From: an uncultured Lachnospiraceae bacterium
GTDB lineage: Bacteria; Bacillota; Clostridia; Lachnospirales; Lachnospiraceae
Assembly (NCBI GenBank): GCA_934402055.1
Contig: CAKRTC010000004.1
Location: 1-64,000, forward strand
Reading direction: 5' to 3'
Length of the DNA: 64,000 bases
The position numbers and the translations under genes are program-made. Below the pieces are notes generated by a model. The model was not told the origin of the DNA and did no database searches. It saw nothing but the letters and a program-made list of their open reading frames with translations. Of the stretch, positions 36,228 through 45,031 are shown one piece after another; the first letter of the stretch is position 1, and every line of letters starts with the position of its first letter.

Positions 36228-37001
36228 TTAGTCCCACAACAATTCGGACTTGGCAAATACAGGTCCGTCCTTACATACTCTCTTGGCTCCGTGAACGGTA
36301 TGCATGGTGCATCCCATGCAGGCACCGAAACCGCAGCCCATACGTTCCTCAAAGCTCAGCTCTCCGTCGCATTTTACATTCTTAAATACGGACTTGAGCA
36401 TAGGAAGCGGTCCGCAGGCATAATAATAGCAATCATCTATATCGCCCTGCAGCATAGGTGCATCCGTTACAAAGCCCTTTTCAAAATCGGCATCGCAATA
36501 ATCCGCTGTCGAGCCGTCTGCGGTCATAACGGTGACCTCAGCCCCGGCGCTCTCAAGCTCATCCGCAAGTATCAGCTCCTTGGCTGTATTAAAGCCGAGC
36601 ACGGCACTTACACGCAAACCTGCTGCCTTAAGCTCCTTGCAGAGAGCAAGCATCGGAGCAGAGCCTATTCCGCCTCCGAGCAGCAGCGCATGTCCCTTTT
36701 CCTTGGCCTTTTCAACATCAAAGCCGTTGCCGAGACCCGTGAGCACATCAAGCTCTGTGCCAGGCTTAAGCTCAGTCATCTCCTTTGTTCCTTCGCCTGC
36801 GATCTTGTAGAGTATCACTACACTGTCCTTATCATAATCGGACACGGATATAGGACGTCTCAGGAAATGTCCCGAAAGCTTGATATTGATAAACTGCCCC
36901 GGAGCGCTTACGCCAACGCAGTCTCCCTTTAAAACCATGCGATATACATTTTCCGCAACAGCGGTATTTTCCTCTATCGCAAGCAACACCTGTTTAAGCA
37001 T
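36228..37001 (-). CDS. pyrK: Dihydroorotate dehydrogenase B, electron-transfer subunit
   Basis: PyrK is the FAD/[2Fe-2S] subunit of NAD+-dependent dihydroorotate dehydrogenase. The 257-residue protein has a ferredoxin-reductase-like FAD domain (GQFINIKL, RRPISVSD), an NAD domain (LLLGGGIGSAPMLAL) and a C-terminal 2Fe-2S site with GCGFGACMGCT and a final Cys in RVCKDGPVF. Gene order pyrK-pyrD matches the known heterotetramer. Confidence 0.95.
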   Translation of the reverse strand: MLKQVLLAIEENTAVAENVYRMVLKGDCVGVSAPGQFINIKLSGHFLRRPISVSDYDKDSVVILYKIAGEGTKEMTELKPGTELDVLTGLGNGFDVEKAKEKGHALLLGGGIGSAPMLALCKELKAAGLRVSAVLGFNTAKELILADELESAGAEVTVMTADGSTADYCDADFEKGFVTDAPMLQGDIDDCYYYACGPLPMLKSVFKNVKCDGELSFEERMGCGFGACMGCTMHTVHGAKRVCKDGPVFAKSELLWD

Positions 37002-37201
37002 CTTACTGTAACCCTCTTATACTAACCCCTGAATTTATGTCTTATATTTTATGAAAATGTTTCCGCCGCAAATACCTGACAGCCTGTCCGGGACAGTCTG
37101 CCGCAGTGCTTCCTGCGCAGCAGCTTATTGCTTCATAATAAACATATTTACACAAATGACATTTTCATTATATCAGCTGCCTTGGTCGGCAGAAAGAGCA
37201 T

Positions 37202-38434
37202 TTATCGCTCAATATAGGCAATCTTTCCGCCGCACACCGTAAGCAGACATCTTCCGCAAAGCTTCATGCCCTCAAAAGGTGTCGCATGTCCCATGGAGAG
37301 GAACTCCTTGGGATCAACCGTATACTCTCTGTTGAGATCCCATATGCAGTAATCATCTGCTTTAAGCGGAATGTTAAAACGCTTTCTCGGAGCATATACC
37401 ATGAGATCTATAAGCTTCTCAAGGCTTATCACTCCTGTTTTTACCAATCCTGTATAAAGTGATGCAAATGCGGTCTCAAGTCCGACTATACCCATGGCAC
37501 TCTTTTCAAGTCCTCTGGACTTCTCCTCTGCCGAATGCGGAGCATGATCGGTGATGATCATGTCAATGGTTCCGTCCTTGATGCCCTCTATTAGCGCAGC
37601 TCTGTCCTCTGCGGAACGAAGCGGAGGATTCATCTTGAAGCGTCCGTCCTCCTTAAGATCCTCATCAGTCATAAGGAGATAATGAGGTCCTGTCTCGCAA
37701 GTGACATCTACTCCGCGAGCCTTGGCTCTCCTTATTATATCTACGCTCTCCTTTGTGGAAATATGGCAGACATGATAGGCGCAGCCTGTCTCCTCGGCAA
37801 GCTTGACATCACGCTCTATCTCCTTCCACTCGCTCTCTGAGCATATGCCTCTGTGACCGTGTTCCTTTGCATACACACCGTCATGGATATATCCGCCGTG
37901 CAGCAGATCGTTCACCTCGCAGTGGGCAACTATCATCTTGCCGAGCGATTTAGCCTTGATCATCGCCTCACGCATCATGGCTTCGTCCTGTATGCCTCTT
38001 CCGTCATCCGAAAAAGCAATGGAAAGCGGTGCAAGTCCTTCCATATCGGAAAGCTCCTCTCCTGCTTCATTTACAGTAATGGATGCGTAAGGATATACAT
38101 TGATGCAGGCATCCTTGTCGATAATGGCTATCTCTTCCTTGATATGCTCCACACTGTCCGGCACTGGCTTAAGGTTGGGCATGGCGCAGACAGCCGTATA
38201 TCCGCCTCTTGCTGCGGACATGCTGCCTGTTTTCATCGTTTCTTTATATGAAAATCCCGGCTCTCTGAAATGCACGTGCACGTCACAGAAACCGGGAAAA
38301 ACTATATATTCTGATCTGTCAAATAAATCAACGATATCTGCTTCCTTAATGACTCCGTTATCAACAACAAAACCCGCTGCTGCGGTCATGTCTGTACCGG
38401 AAGTAAATCTCTTGATATTCTTAAACTCTGACAT
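37202..38434 (-). CDS. pyrC: Dihydroorotase
   Basis: The 410-residue zinc amidohydrolase cyclises carbamoyl-aspartate. It has the metal motif DVHVHFREPG, the later histidines in VAHCEVN and YHVCHIST, and the catalytic Asp in IITDHAPHS. This is the class I (pyrC of Bacillus) type, in which the metal-bridging Lys of class II is commonly replaced. It is the first gene of the pyr cluster, directly behind a near-consensus promoter, with AGAGGAGAA as RBS. Confidence 0.95.
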   Translation of the reverse strand: MSEFKNIKRFTSGTDMTAAAGFVVDNGVIKEADIVDLFDRSEYIVFPGFCDVHVHFREPGFSYKETMKTGSMSAARGGYTAVCAMPNLKPVPDSVEHIKEEIAIIDKDACINVYPYASITVNEAGEELSDMEGLAPLSIAFSDDGRGIQDEAMMREAMIKAKSLGKMIVAHCEVNDLLHGGYIHDGVYAKEHGHRGICSESEWKEIERDVKLAEETGCAYHVCHISTKESVDIIRRAKARGVDVTCETGPHYLLMTDEDLKEDGRFKMNPPLRSAEDRAALIEGIKDGTIDMIITDHAPHSAEEKSRGLEKSAMGIVGLETAFASLYTGLVKTGVISLEKLIDLMVYAPRKRFNIPLKADDYCIWDLNREYTVDPKEFLSMGHATPFEGMKLCGRCLLTVCGGKIAYIER

Positions 38435-38465
38435 CCGAAATTCTCCTCTAAATTTTGCTCAGATA

Positions 38466-38494
38466 ATTATAATAAAAAGGATGGCAGGGGTCAA
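38466..38494 (-). promoter_or_regulatory. Strong promoter of the pyr cluster
   Basis: On the minus strand TTGACC (38489..38494), 17 bases, TATAAT (38466..38471). The predicted transcript starts about 25 bases before pyrC, leaving no room for a long attenuator. Confidence 0.75.
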
Positions 38495-38508
38495 GGTCGT
38501 TTGAACAA

Positions 38509-38549
38509 TTGCAGACAAATCAAATCCGGATGGCCTGATCTGTCTGCAA
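38509..38549 (-). terminator. Hairpin after the YfcC-type carrier gene
   Basis: TTGCAGACA and TGTCTGCAA form a perfect 9-bp outer stem with an inner CCGG-containing arm, about 40 bases past the carrier stop. No strong T-run. Confidence 0.45.
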
Positions 38550-38590
38550 TACTTACTATGTTTTATTAAAATGTGTGAGCTTATACGCTG

Positions 38591-39988
38591 TTAAAACGGG
38601 AATACGCTTAATCCCATTGTAACCGAGATCACTCCAATCACAACAAATAATCCGATAAGCGGTATAACAAACTTTACAAATCTTGTCCACGGTATATTCG
38701 CCATGGTAAGACATGCCATAAGTACTCCGTTGGTAGGTGTAATAAAGTTTGTTATTCCTGTTCCGAACTGATAAGCGGTAACTACATTCTGTCTCGAAAC
38801 CCCAACAAGATCACCGAGCGGAGCCATGATAGGAATAGTAAGAGCCGCATGTCCGGAGGAGGACGGGATAAAGAAGCTTATTATATTCTGTACGAACATC
38901 ATAAGATTAATGAATACCACCTTTGGAAGTCCTCCGAGAAGGTTTGCCGCAGCATTAAGTATGGTATCAATTATACGTCCTTCCTGAGCGATTATAACTA
39001 TCGCACGTGATATGCCGATAACCAAAGCCGCATAGATAAGATCCTTTGCTCCTTCTATAAATGAATCCGCGATAACATCCTCACTAAGTCCTCCGGCGAT
39101 TCCACCGAATACTCCCATTACCATAAATATCATTGAGATTTCCTGAGTATACCAACCCTGAGCCAGCACACCCCAGACCATGATACCCATTCCTACAATA
39201 AATATGGTAAGGACGGCACCGTCTCTCTTGGTAAATGCTTTGACCGAAGCACTGTTTCCCAAGAGTCGTTCTCTGTTAAGCACATCTATATCGACTACTA
39301 TGGAGCTGCTCGGATCCTTTTTAACCTTACGTGCATAGAGCATCACAAAGCAGATTGCAATAGCCATGAGCACTACCCAGATAGCGCCTCTGTATACTAT
39401 ACCGGATCCGACTGTAATATCGGCAACCGACTGAGCAAGTCCAACGGAGAACGGATTGATAGTGGATGCACAGGTTCCTGCGGCAGCACCTATATAGACT
39501 ATGCAAAGCCCTGTAAGAGAGTCATAACCAAGTTGCATCATCAGCGGAATGAATACCATATAGAAGGGTAAGGTCTCCTCACACATTCCGAAGGTGGTTC
39601 CCCCGAGTCCGAAAAGTATCATGCAGATTGGAATGATGAAAAGCTCTTTATTTCCGAAAGCACTTGCTGCCTTGCCGATTCCTGCTTCGATAGCCCCGGT
39701 CTTATTGATTATTCCGAAGGCTCCTCCTACTATAAGCACAAAACCTATAGTCTCGGCAGCATCTATTATTCCTTTTATCGGTGATGAAAACAGATCCATG
39801 AAGCCCTGCGGATTTGACTCAACTATGTGATAGGTTCCCGCAACAACAAGACTTCTTCCTTCTTCATTTTCCATTGTATCAAACACACCGCTCGGTATGA
39901 TCCATGTCAGTATGGTCATAATGATCATGATCATGAAAATTATCGTATAGGTGTGCGGTACCTTTAAGCTGAACTTTCTCTCTTTCAT
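38591..39988 (-). CDS. YfcC family membrane carrier (C4-dicarboxylate/basic amino acid type)
   Basis: The 465-residue protein is a polytopic carrier of the YfcC/DcuC-related ion transporter family, with about 12-13 helices, an opening KVPHTYTIIFMIM, FFIPSSSGHAALTIP in one half-repeat and TPTNGVLMACLTMA in the other. Substrates in the family include dicarboxylates, peptide or arginine/ornithine. It lies 21 bases after an M20 amidohydrolase gene, so it probably imports or exports the substrate or product of that enzyme. Confidence 0.85.
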   Translation of the reverse strand: MKERKFSLKVPHTYTIIFMIMIIMTILTWIIPSGVFDTMENEEGRSLVVAGTYHIVESNPQGFMDLFSSPIKGIIDAAETIGFVLIVGGAFGIINKTGAIEAGIGKAASAFGNKELFIIPICMILFGLGGTTFGMCEETLPFYMVFIPLMMQLGYDSLTGLCIVYIGAAAGTCASTINPFSVGLAQSVADITVGSGIVYRGAIWVVLMAIAICFVMLYARKVKKDPSSSIVVDIDVLNRERLLGNSASVKAFTKRDGAVLTIFIVGMGIMVWGVLAQGWYTQEISMIFMVMGVFGGIAGGLSEDVIADSFIEGAKDLIYAALVIGISRAIVIIAQEGRIIDTILNAAANLLGGLPKVVFINLMMFVQNIISFFIPSSSGHAALTIPIMAPLGDLVGVSRQNVVTAYQFGTGITNFITPTNGVLMACLTMANIPWTRFVKFVIPLIGLFVVIGVISVTMGLSVFPF

Positions 39989-40009
39989 TATATTTCACCC
40001 CTTAAGTTC

Positions 40010-41209
40010 TTATTCGGTCTGTTCCTTCAGCTGAGCCTTGGCAGTCTCTATAAGACTGTGATCCTCAAAAAGATCGAGCGCAATACCCGCAAAGCTCTTT
40101 ATCATCTGATGCAGTCTTGCATGTGCCATATCAGAATCCGCGTATTTAACAGCCTCAGCATTATGTACCTTGAACAAAATGTTGTCGTCCAAAGCGATCT
40201 CGGTGTATAAAGTAGGAACACGGTTGCTGACATTTCCGATATCTGTAGATCCCGGTGTTGCTTCCCAATCACGGTAGACTCTTCCGAAGCCGTTTGCCTG
40301 CATATTTTTTTCAGCAAGCTCTCCCAAGATAGGAATAGTCACTATATCGTCAAATGACGGATCCGGACGTGTGATCGTGAGCTCAGCTCCTGTCATAAGC
40401 TCAGCTCCCTTTGCACAGTTTATAACACGCTCTGTTATCCGATTGACATAGGCCCTCTTTTTTCCTCTTACATAGAAATCGCACTCTGCCTTCTCCGGTA
40501 TGATATTTACCGCCTGACCGCCGTCGGTAATAATTCCATGTACCCTTATGTCGGGAGTGACCTGCTGTCTCATTGCATTTATGCCTGCAAAGGTAAGCAT
40601 TACGGCATCGAGCGCATTCACACCCTCATGCGGATACTGGGCGGCGTGAGCAGCCTTTCCCTTAAATGAAAATCTCAACGAGTCCATTGCAAGTGCCGGT
40701 GCCATTATATCGGTGCGTTCTTCCATGTGTGCTTCCAACACAATATCAACATCATCGAAGAGATGCTCCTCAAGCATAAGTATCTTTCCGCCGTAGGTTT
40801 CCTCCGCAGGAGTTCCTATAACCGAAACGGTTCCTTTGAAATGATCAAGCATTTCACCGAGTACGACCCCGGTTCCGGCTGCGACTGCAGCTATCCAGTT
40901 ATGTCCGCAGGCGTGTGCAGGCTCACCGTTTTCACCAAAGCCCGGCAAAGCATCATACTCTGCAAGTATTGCTATGACAGGGCCTTCACCATTGACCTTA
41001 TCGGCTCTAAACGCTGTTTCCTCATTGCCGTAGGGATAAATCACGTTGAAATCCTTGTTTCTCAGGTAATCAACAAGATATTCCGCTGACTTGAATTCCT
41101 CGGCACTTAACTCGGGATTACGGTAAATGAATGTACTGATTTCTTCAAACTCAGACGCGAATTTATTTTCTAACTCTGCGGCTAAGCTCTTTTTCTCGTC
41201 TATGTTCAT
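40010..41209 (-). CDS. M20 family amidohydrolase/carboxypeptidase
   Basis: The 399-residue zinc hydrolase resembles aminobenzoyl-glutamate or N-acyl-amino-acid hydrolases. Metal-site segments are ILAEYDALPGFGEN, HACGHNW, TPAEETYGGK with the catalytic Glu pair, LEAHME and the C-terminal STDIGNVS region; a dimerisation domain sits between about 175 and 290. The ATG 41207..41209 follows ACGGAGGAA. It is the first gene of a two-gene unit with the YfcC carrier and lies head-to-tail with an RpiR regulator, pointing to scavenging of an acylated or peptide-like compound. Confidence 0.85.
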   Translation of the reverse strand: MNIDEKKSLAAELENKFASEFEEISTFIYRNPELSAEEFKSAEYLVDYLRNKDFNVIYPYGNEETAFRADKVNGEGPVIAILAEYDALPGFGENGEPAHACGHNWIAAVAAGTGVVLGEMLDHFKGTVSVIGTPAEETYGGKILMLEEHLFDDVDIVLEAHMEERTDIMAPALAMDSLRFSFKGKAAHAAQYPHEGVNALDAVMLTFAGINAMRQQVTPDIRVHGIITDGGQAVNIIPEKAECDFYVRGKKRAYVNRITERVINCAKGAELMTGAELTITRPDPSFDDIVTIPILGELAEKNMQANGFGRVYRDWEATPGSTDIGNVSNRVPTLYTEIALDDNILFKVHNAEAVKYADSDMAHARLHQMIKSFAGIALDLFEDHSLIETAKAQLKEQTE

Positions 41210-41408
41210 TGATTCCTCCGTTATTAGTGGGCCCACACTAAAAACTTAACTTGTACGTTAAAAGGATAACATAAATATCTGCAGTGATAAATATTTATAT
41301 TTACAAGTAATTTTCTGTTCATTTTTATTCAGCTTGCACAAAAATCGGGCATATTTGATATTTTTTGGTGATTTTCAAGATAGATTCTGATGTGAGTAAA
41401 TATTTTTA

Positions 41409-41425
41409 TTCAAAGAAATTTTGAA
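41409..41425. promoter_or_regulatory. Candidate RpiR operator
   Basis: TTCAAA-GAAAT-TTTGAA is a 17-base dyad in the gap between the RpiR gene and the M20 gene. Position and symmetry suit an operator; the rest of the 340-base gap is AT-rich with no gene. Confidence 0.3.
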
Positions 41426-41482
41426 TGAATTTGCGATAACAGCGTCTGTGAATGTCTATTAAATACGGTTTTAGAAATCAAA

Positions 41483-41517
41483 AAGGTTGAATGATATGTG
41501 CTGCATCATTCAACCTT
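41483..41517 (-). terminator. Terminator of the RpiR gene
   Basis: AAGGTTGAATGAT and ATCATTCAACCTT form a perfect 13-bp stem; the minus strand continues TTTTTGATTT. It lies 33 bases past the stop codon. Confidence 0.8.
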
Positions 41518-41549
41518 GTGCCGGAAAAACATGTTTTGTTCAAAAATAT

Positions 41550-42395
41550 TCACTTGAGCAGATCTTCCTCATACAGCTCAAGTGACTTCGCAGTACGCTC
41601 GGTATATCTCTCATAGATATGCAAAAGCAAGGCATTACAGAATGCCATCTGCAATACATAAGAATTAAAAAAGTTCTCTGTAGACTCATTAAACACCGCA
41701 TATATATCGGCATTTACAAGCCTTGCCGTAACCTCCGAATCGGTGATCAGCATTATCGTTGCATTTTTTTCCTTGGCGTATTTTCCTACCCAGATCTCAC
41801 TCTGCATCAGTGTTGGATACACCGACAGGAATATCGTATCCTCGCTATCCATCAGGAACAGCTTTTCCTTTAACGCAAGTCCTTCCTCTGTGACCGGGAT
41901 ACATTGCACACCCATAAGATTGACATAGTTTTTAAGAAAATGAACCACAAGCTCATCCGAACCGAAGCCCACAAGGTAGAGCCTCTTGGTCTTCATTATC
42001 TGATCAGCCATCTTGGTAAGTATGTCTATATCTATTTTATCGGTAAAATCATTTACATCATTTATAAGAGAGCGGAAATACTTATGCAGATAATCTCCCT
42101 CCTGTCCCTTATCCATATTTGACAGTGAGCCGTATACTCGATGAGCAGGTGCATATTCCGTCCTTAATTCCTTTTTATATTCCATGTAGCCGGAATATCC
42201 CATGTCCTTGGCGAAACGAATGACTGCAGTATGGCTGACCTTTGCCATCTGTGCAAGCTCTGTTGATGACAGCAGCATAGACTCCGAATAATGATCTATA
42301 ACATACTTTGCCACAAGCTTTTCCTTTTCCGAAAAACTGTTGTATTTCTCCTCTATTCTTTGTTTCATAGTTATATTGTCTGCTGCTTTATTCAT
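41550..42395 (-). CDS. MurR/RpiR family transcriptional regulator
   Basis: The 281-residue regulator has an N-terminal RpiR helix-turn-helix (about residues 10-75; LLSSTELAQMAKVSHTAVI, then FAKDMGYSGYMEYK) and a C-terminal SIS sugar-phosphate-binding domain (about 110-240). The ATG 42393..42395 is preceded by GGTGAG; ten upstream codons are open. It probably controls the adjacent M20/YfcC genes, although RpiR proteins usually sense phosphosugars. Confidence 0.9.
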   Translation of the reverse strand: MNKAADNITMKQRIEEKYNSFSEKEKLVAKYVIDHYSESMLLSSTELAQMAKVSHTAVIRFAKDMGYSGYMEYKKELRTEYAPAHRVYGSLSNMDKGQEGDYLHKYFRSLINDVNDFTDKIDIDILTKMADQIMKTKRLYLVGFGSDELVVHFLKNYVNLMGVQCIPVTEEGLALKEKLFLMDSEDTIFLSVYPTLMQSEIWVGKYAKEKNATIMLITDSEVTARLVNADIYAVFNESTENFFNSYVLQMAFCNALLLHIYERYTERTAKSLELYEEDLLK

Positions 42396-42588
42396 ATATC
42401 TCACCATAGCTGCGGCATGCAACAAGCCGTTTATTATATTAATCTGATCTTATGCCAAATTCTGTTATCTAAATGTTCCTGTTTGAACACTAATGATACA
42501 TTTTTGATGGCACCGCTCACACAAATTGAAATTATAAGTGATAGAATGAGCCAAGAGTGCCATACATGTCATTCTAAGTATAACCTTA

Positions 42589-43404
42589 TCACTGCCAATT
42601 CCGTTTTAATATCTCACTTTTAAGATATAGCGTGCTCTTTTCCGAAGATTTGATCGGATGAAGCTTTCCGCGCTTCGTCAGATCAATTATGTTCTGACGA
42701 GAGCATCCAAGTATTTCCGCCGCCTCCGCCACATTTATAACTCTGTGTGCAGCAAAGTTCTGAAAATCATCTGCTGTCAATGGAACGCTTTTACCGATTC
42801 GATAGAGCATAGTGTCCGATACAACCATATTAACATCCCACGCAACACCATATCCACCTGTCTGCATCTGTACATGTTGAAAATACTCCGATCTATTGAG
42901 TAGAATCCGAAATGCTTTTGTCTTTTCAAAATGCTTTTGCAAATCACATTTCTTCACAGCACCATCTCGAAAAAACACCAACAGACAATAATTTTCCAGC
43001 GGCAGCACATCTTCAATTCTCTTAGAAAAGCGCTTCGCAATTTCTTCCGGCAGATTCTCTTCATCAATCGGAACAAGATAATAATCGTCTTGTGCGCATC
43101 GTCCCATTGCCAGCATCAAAAGCTCGTACTCATCATATTCCTTCAGATGATTATCGCGCAATACCTCTCCAATGTTCTGACGGTCGGTAGGAACGATGCG
43201 CTGCTGAACCCAAATTTTGCTCCAATAGGAATTAACTGTTGTTTCTCCTCGCTTCACAAAAGAGTCCAACAGCAGCGGAGTCTCCCATGCATCAGCATTA
43301 TCAGGCAGTTCTATATAGAATCGTTTTTCTCGCTCGTAGTACAGGAGGTACGCCAGATTCTTCTGTTCACTATCTGACTCATCTCGAATTGCAAAAATCC
43401 TCAT
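42589..43404 (-). CDS. DUF2442-HTH partner protein of a HipA-like kinase
   Basis: The 271-residue protein has three parts. Residues 1-130 are acidic and unassigned. Residues about 137-210 resemble DUF2442 (CLLVFFRDGAVKKCDL, then a FxxLxxxxxF block, GVAWD and LY). Residues about 220-271 form an excisionase-type HTH_17 (VAEAAEILGCSRQNIIDL, TKRGKLHP). DUF2442 is frequently found in toxin-antitoxin contexts. The ATG has AAGGTGGTG six bases upstream and lies inside the 3' end of the kinase gene (26-base overlap), so the two are translationally coupled. Predicted role: DNA-binding autorepressor and possible antidote of the kinase. The domain calls are by eye. Confidence 0.65.
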   Translation of the reverse strand: MRIFAIRDESDSEQKNLAYLLYYEREKRFYIELPDNADAWETPLLLDSFVKRGETTVNSYWSKIWVQQRIVPTDRQNIGEVLRDNHLKEYDEYELLMLAMGRCAQDDYYLVPIDEENLPEEIAKRFSKRIEDVLPLENYCLLVFFRDGAVKKCDLQKHFEKTKAFRILLNRSEYFQHVQMQTGGYGVAWDVNMVVSDTMLYRIGKSVPLTADDFQNFAAHRVINVAEAAEILGCSRQNIIDLTKRGKLHPIKSSEKSTLYLKSEILKRNWQ

Positions 43405-44197
43405 ACGCGCACCACCTTTTCCAAATCATTTCCCAGATTTTGTCCTGAAGTGTCTGAGATAGCACAGCATCCAATCCATCCATGATAATTTGCCTATCAC
43501 TCTCATGCAGTTGCACCAACTCCGGCATTTTATCCTTAGGGATGATACGCAGATTATCCCATGTGGACTTTGAACCGATATAGTTGTTACACGGCTTGTC
43601 AGACATTACATCGAACGCAGCTGCTGCAGCATCATCCGGGCAGCTGCAAAGCAACGAAAGACCATGGTCAAACAGCGGAGCCAAACGAATCGTTTTCTTT
43701 CTGCTGTTGCGCAGCACCTCTATATTGGCACCATGACGATCACGATTCATTATAAGGTAATCTATGATCAGCATCTGATAAATATAGCCTTCCCATCCCA
43801 TACGTATGCAGAAATCCAAAGCTGATTCATCCGGCAATGCTTCTAACTCCTTATAGGCATCCAATGCAATCTTAGACTCGCTCCTATCCTTGAAATCTTC
43901 CGAAGCGCAAAGGTAAACTTCATGTGTCCTGCCATCCACAGCAACATTCGCATGAATCAAGCTGTAAGACAAATGAGGAATCCCCAGTATGTTCAGCAAT
44001 CTGTCAACGATTATCTCGTTCTCGCACTCATGCCCAATAACTCCGCGCGTCTTATCAAAGTTCGAGAGTTTGTAATAGGTCTTCTTTCCGCCAAGTTCGG
44101 AGTATGCTTTCAGAAAGGAACCGGCCGTTCCGGAAGAATTGCGGTAGACCGACCATGAAAGATAGGTCAGATCTTGTTTTTCTTTTATTATTTGCAT
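43379..44197 (-). CDS. HipA-like kinase, single-domain
   Basis: The 272-residue protein has a HipA-fold kinase core without the usual HipA N-terminal subdomain. Visible sites are a Gly/Ser-rich N-lobe (SSGTAGSFLK), a candidate ATP lysine in YYKLSN (Lys43), the acidic helix GHECENEI, the catalytic loop MNRDRHGANIEVL (Asp153, Asn158) and a metal-binding LFDHG (Asp177). HipA kinases phosphorylate translation factors or tRNA synthetases and act as toxins or phage sensors. AGGTGAGG precedes the ATG. The promoter upstream carries two palindromic operators, and the partner gene overlaps its end. Kinase-first order is the reverse of classical hipBA. Confidence 0.8.
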   Translation of the reverse strand: MQIIKEKQDLTYLSWSVYRNSSGTAGSFLKAYSELGGKKTYYKLSNFDKTRGVIGHECENEIIVDRLLNILGIPHLSYSLIHANVAVDGRTHEVYLCASEDFKDRSESKIALDAYKELEALPDESALDFCIRMGWEGYIYQMLIIDYLIMNRDRHGANIEVLRNSRKKTIRLAPLFDHGLSLLCSCPDDAAAAAFDVMSDKPCNNYIGSKSTWDNLRIIPKDKMPELVQLHESDRQIIMDGLDAVLSQTLQDKIWEMIWKRWCAYEDFCNSR

Positions 44198-44216
44198 AAG
44201 TGCCTCACCTCGTTTT

Positions 44217-44247
44217 CATTCTATGATATCGCTTGTCATACGTCAAG
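44217..44247 (-). promoter_or_regulatory. Promoter of the kinase/HTH pair
   Basis: On the minus strand TTGACG, a 17-base spacer, then TAGAAT, about 25 bases upstream of the kinase ATG. The -35 and most of the spacer lie inside an operator-like palindrome (44232..44247), so repressor binding there would block RNA polymerase. Confidence 0.65.
44232..44247. promoter_or_regulatory. Operator-like palindrome O1
   Basis: CTTGTCATACGTCAAG is an imperfect version of the perfect palindrome at 44264..44279, centred 32 bases away, about three helical turns, on the same DNA face. Confidence 0.65.
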
Positions 44248-44263
44248 TAGCATTTTATTATAG

Positions 44264-44279
44264 CTTGTCATATGACAAG
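44264..44279. promoter_or_regulatory. Operator-like palindrome O2
   Basis: CTTGTCATATGACAAG is a perfect 16-base palindrome upstream of the kinase promoter. A further TTTGTCG half-site follows at about 44282. Confidence 0.7.
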
Positions 44280-44408
44280 TGTTTGTCGCTTTTGATTTCG
44301 AAAGCTCCAATTTGTTTGTATCATATTTTATAAACAAGCTGAACTACAATATTCCGCGAGACAAAATGGAATGAAATCTGTCAGAGCGTGCCCATGAAGC
44401 ACATATTC

Positions 44409-44440
44409 AAAAAAAAGGACCGCTGCTTTCGCAGCGGTCC
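44409..44440 (-). terminator. rnpB terminator
   Basis: GGACCGCTGC-TTTC-GCAGCGGTCC (44417..44440) followed by eight T residues on the minus strand, directly after the RNase P RNA. Confidence 0.92.
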
Positions 44441-44441
44441 C

Positions 44442-44789
44442 TAAGTCATACTGTAAGCCGGGTTATGTCTTTGAAAACGGTCATCTATCTAGGATATATG
44501 TCACCATATAACTCAAGCGTCCTACCCGAAGCATGGCGGGCAACCATAACGCTTCTTCATGGACTTGCTTCGGATGGGGTTTACAATGCGCTCTCCGTTA
44601 CCGGACAGCCGGTAGTCTCTTACACTGCCATTTCACCCTTACCGAGCCTTACGGCACGGCGGTATACTTTCTGTTGCACTTTCCTTAGGATCACTCCCAC
44701 CTGACGTTATCAGGCATCCTGCCCTGTGAAGCCCGGACTTTCCTCTCCCTTATGCACGAGGCACAAGGCAGCGACCGTTCATACGACTT
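44442..44789 (-). ncRNA. rnpB: RNase P RNA (class A)
   Basis: The minus strand reads as the catalytic RNA of RNase P, which matures tRNA 5' ends. Diagnostic pieces in order are GAGGAAAGTCCGGGCTTC, CACAGGGCAGGATGCC, GAAAGTATACCGCC, AAGGGTGAAATGGCAG with GTAAGAGACTACC, and the 3' ACATAACCCGGCTTACA. The 5' AAGTCGTAT pairs with the 3' GTATGACTT as helix P1, which sets the ends to within a few bases. Length about 348 nt. A promoter lies seven bases upstream and a terminator directly downstream. Confidence 0.97.
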
Positions 44790-44796
44790 AACGGAT

Positions 44797-44826
44797 AGTA
44801 TAACAAAAACGGCATATTAATTTCAA
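44797..44826 (-). promoter_or_regulatory. rnpB promoter
   Basis: On the minus strand TTGAAA (44821..44826), 18 bases, TATACT (44797..44802), ending seven bases before the predicted RNA 5' end. Confidence 0.75.
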
Positions 44827-44843
44827 GCCAAAAATATATGAAA

Positions 44844-44904
44844 AAGGATGACTTATCTGATATGTGTCCGGTCTTCCGGGTACATATCAAATCAAGCCAT
44901 CCTT
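44844..44904 (-). terminator. Terminator of the BMC operon
   Basis: AAGGATG/CATCCTT, CTT/AAG, TGATATGTG/ACATATCA and CCGG/CCGG stack into one long imperfect hairpin; the minus strand continues TTTTTC. It lies about 130 bases past the last BMC-operon gene. Confidence 0.75.
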
Positions 44905-45031
44905 GATGATTGTTATTTCTTTATTAGTTTTGCCGTGATATCAACTGTATTTAAAACAGACGCATTTTCATTAGATTATTTTTTTGCAGAAAACACAACT
45001 CTGTACAATCAAGCTGCTCAGCGTTTGGTTC

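Noticed and set aside
36180..36932. Plus-strand open frame (250 codons) opposite pyrK/pyrD
   Set aside because: Antisense to two well-conserved enzymes and without a ribosome binding site.
44465..44704. Short open frame inside the rnpB region
   Set aside because: The region is fully explained as RNase P RNA with P1, conserved blocks, promoter and terminator.
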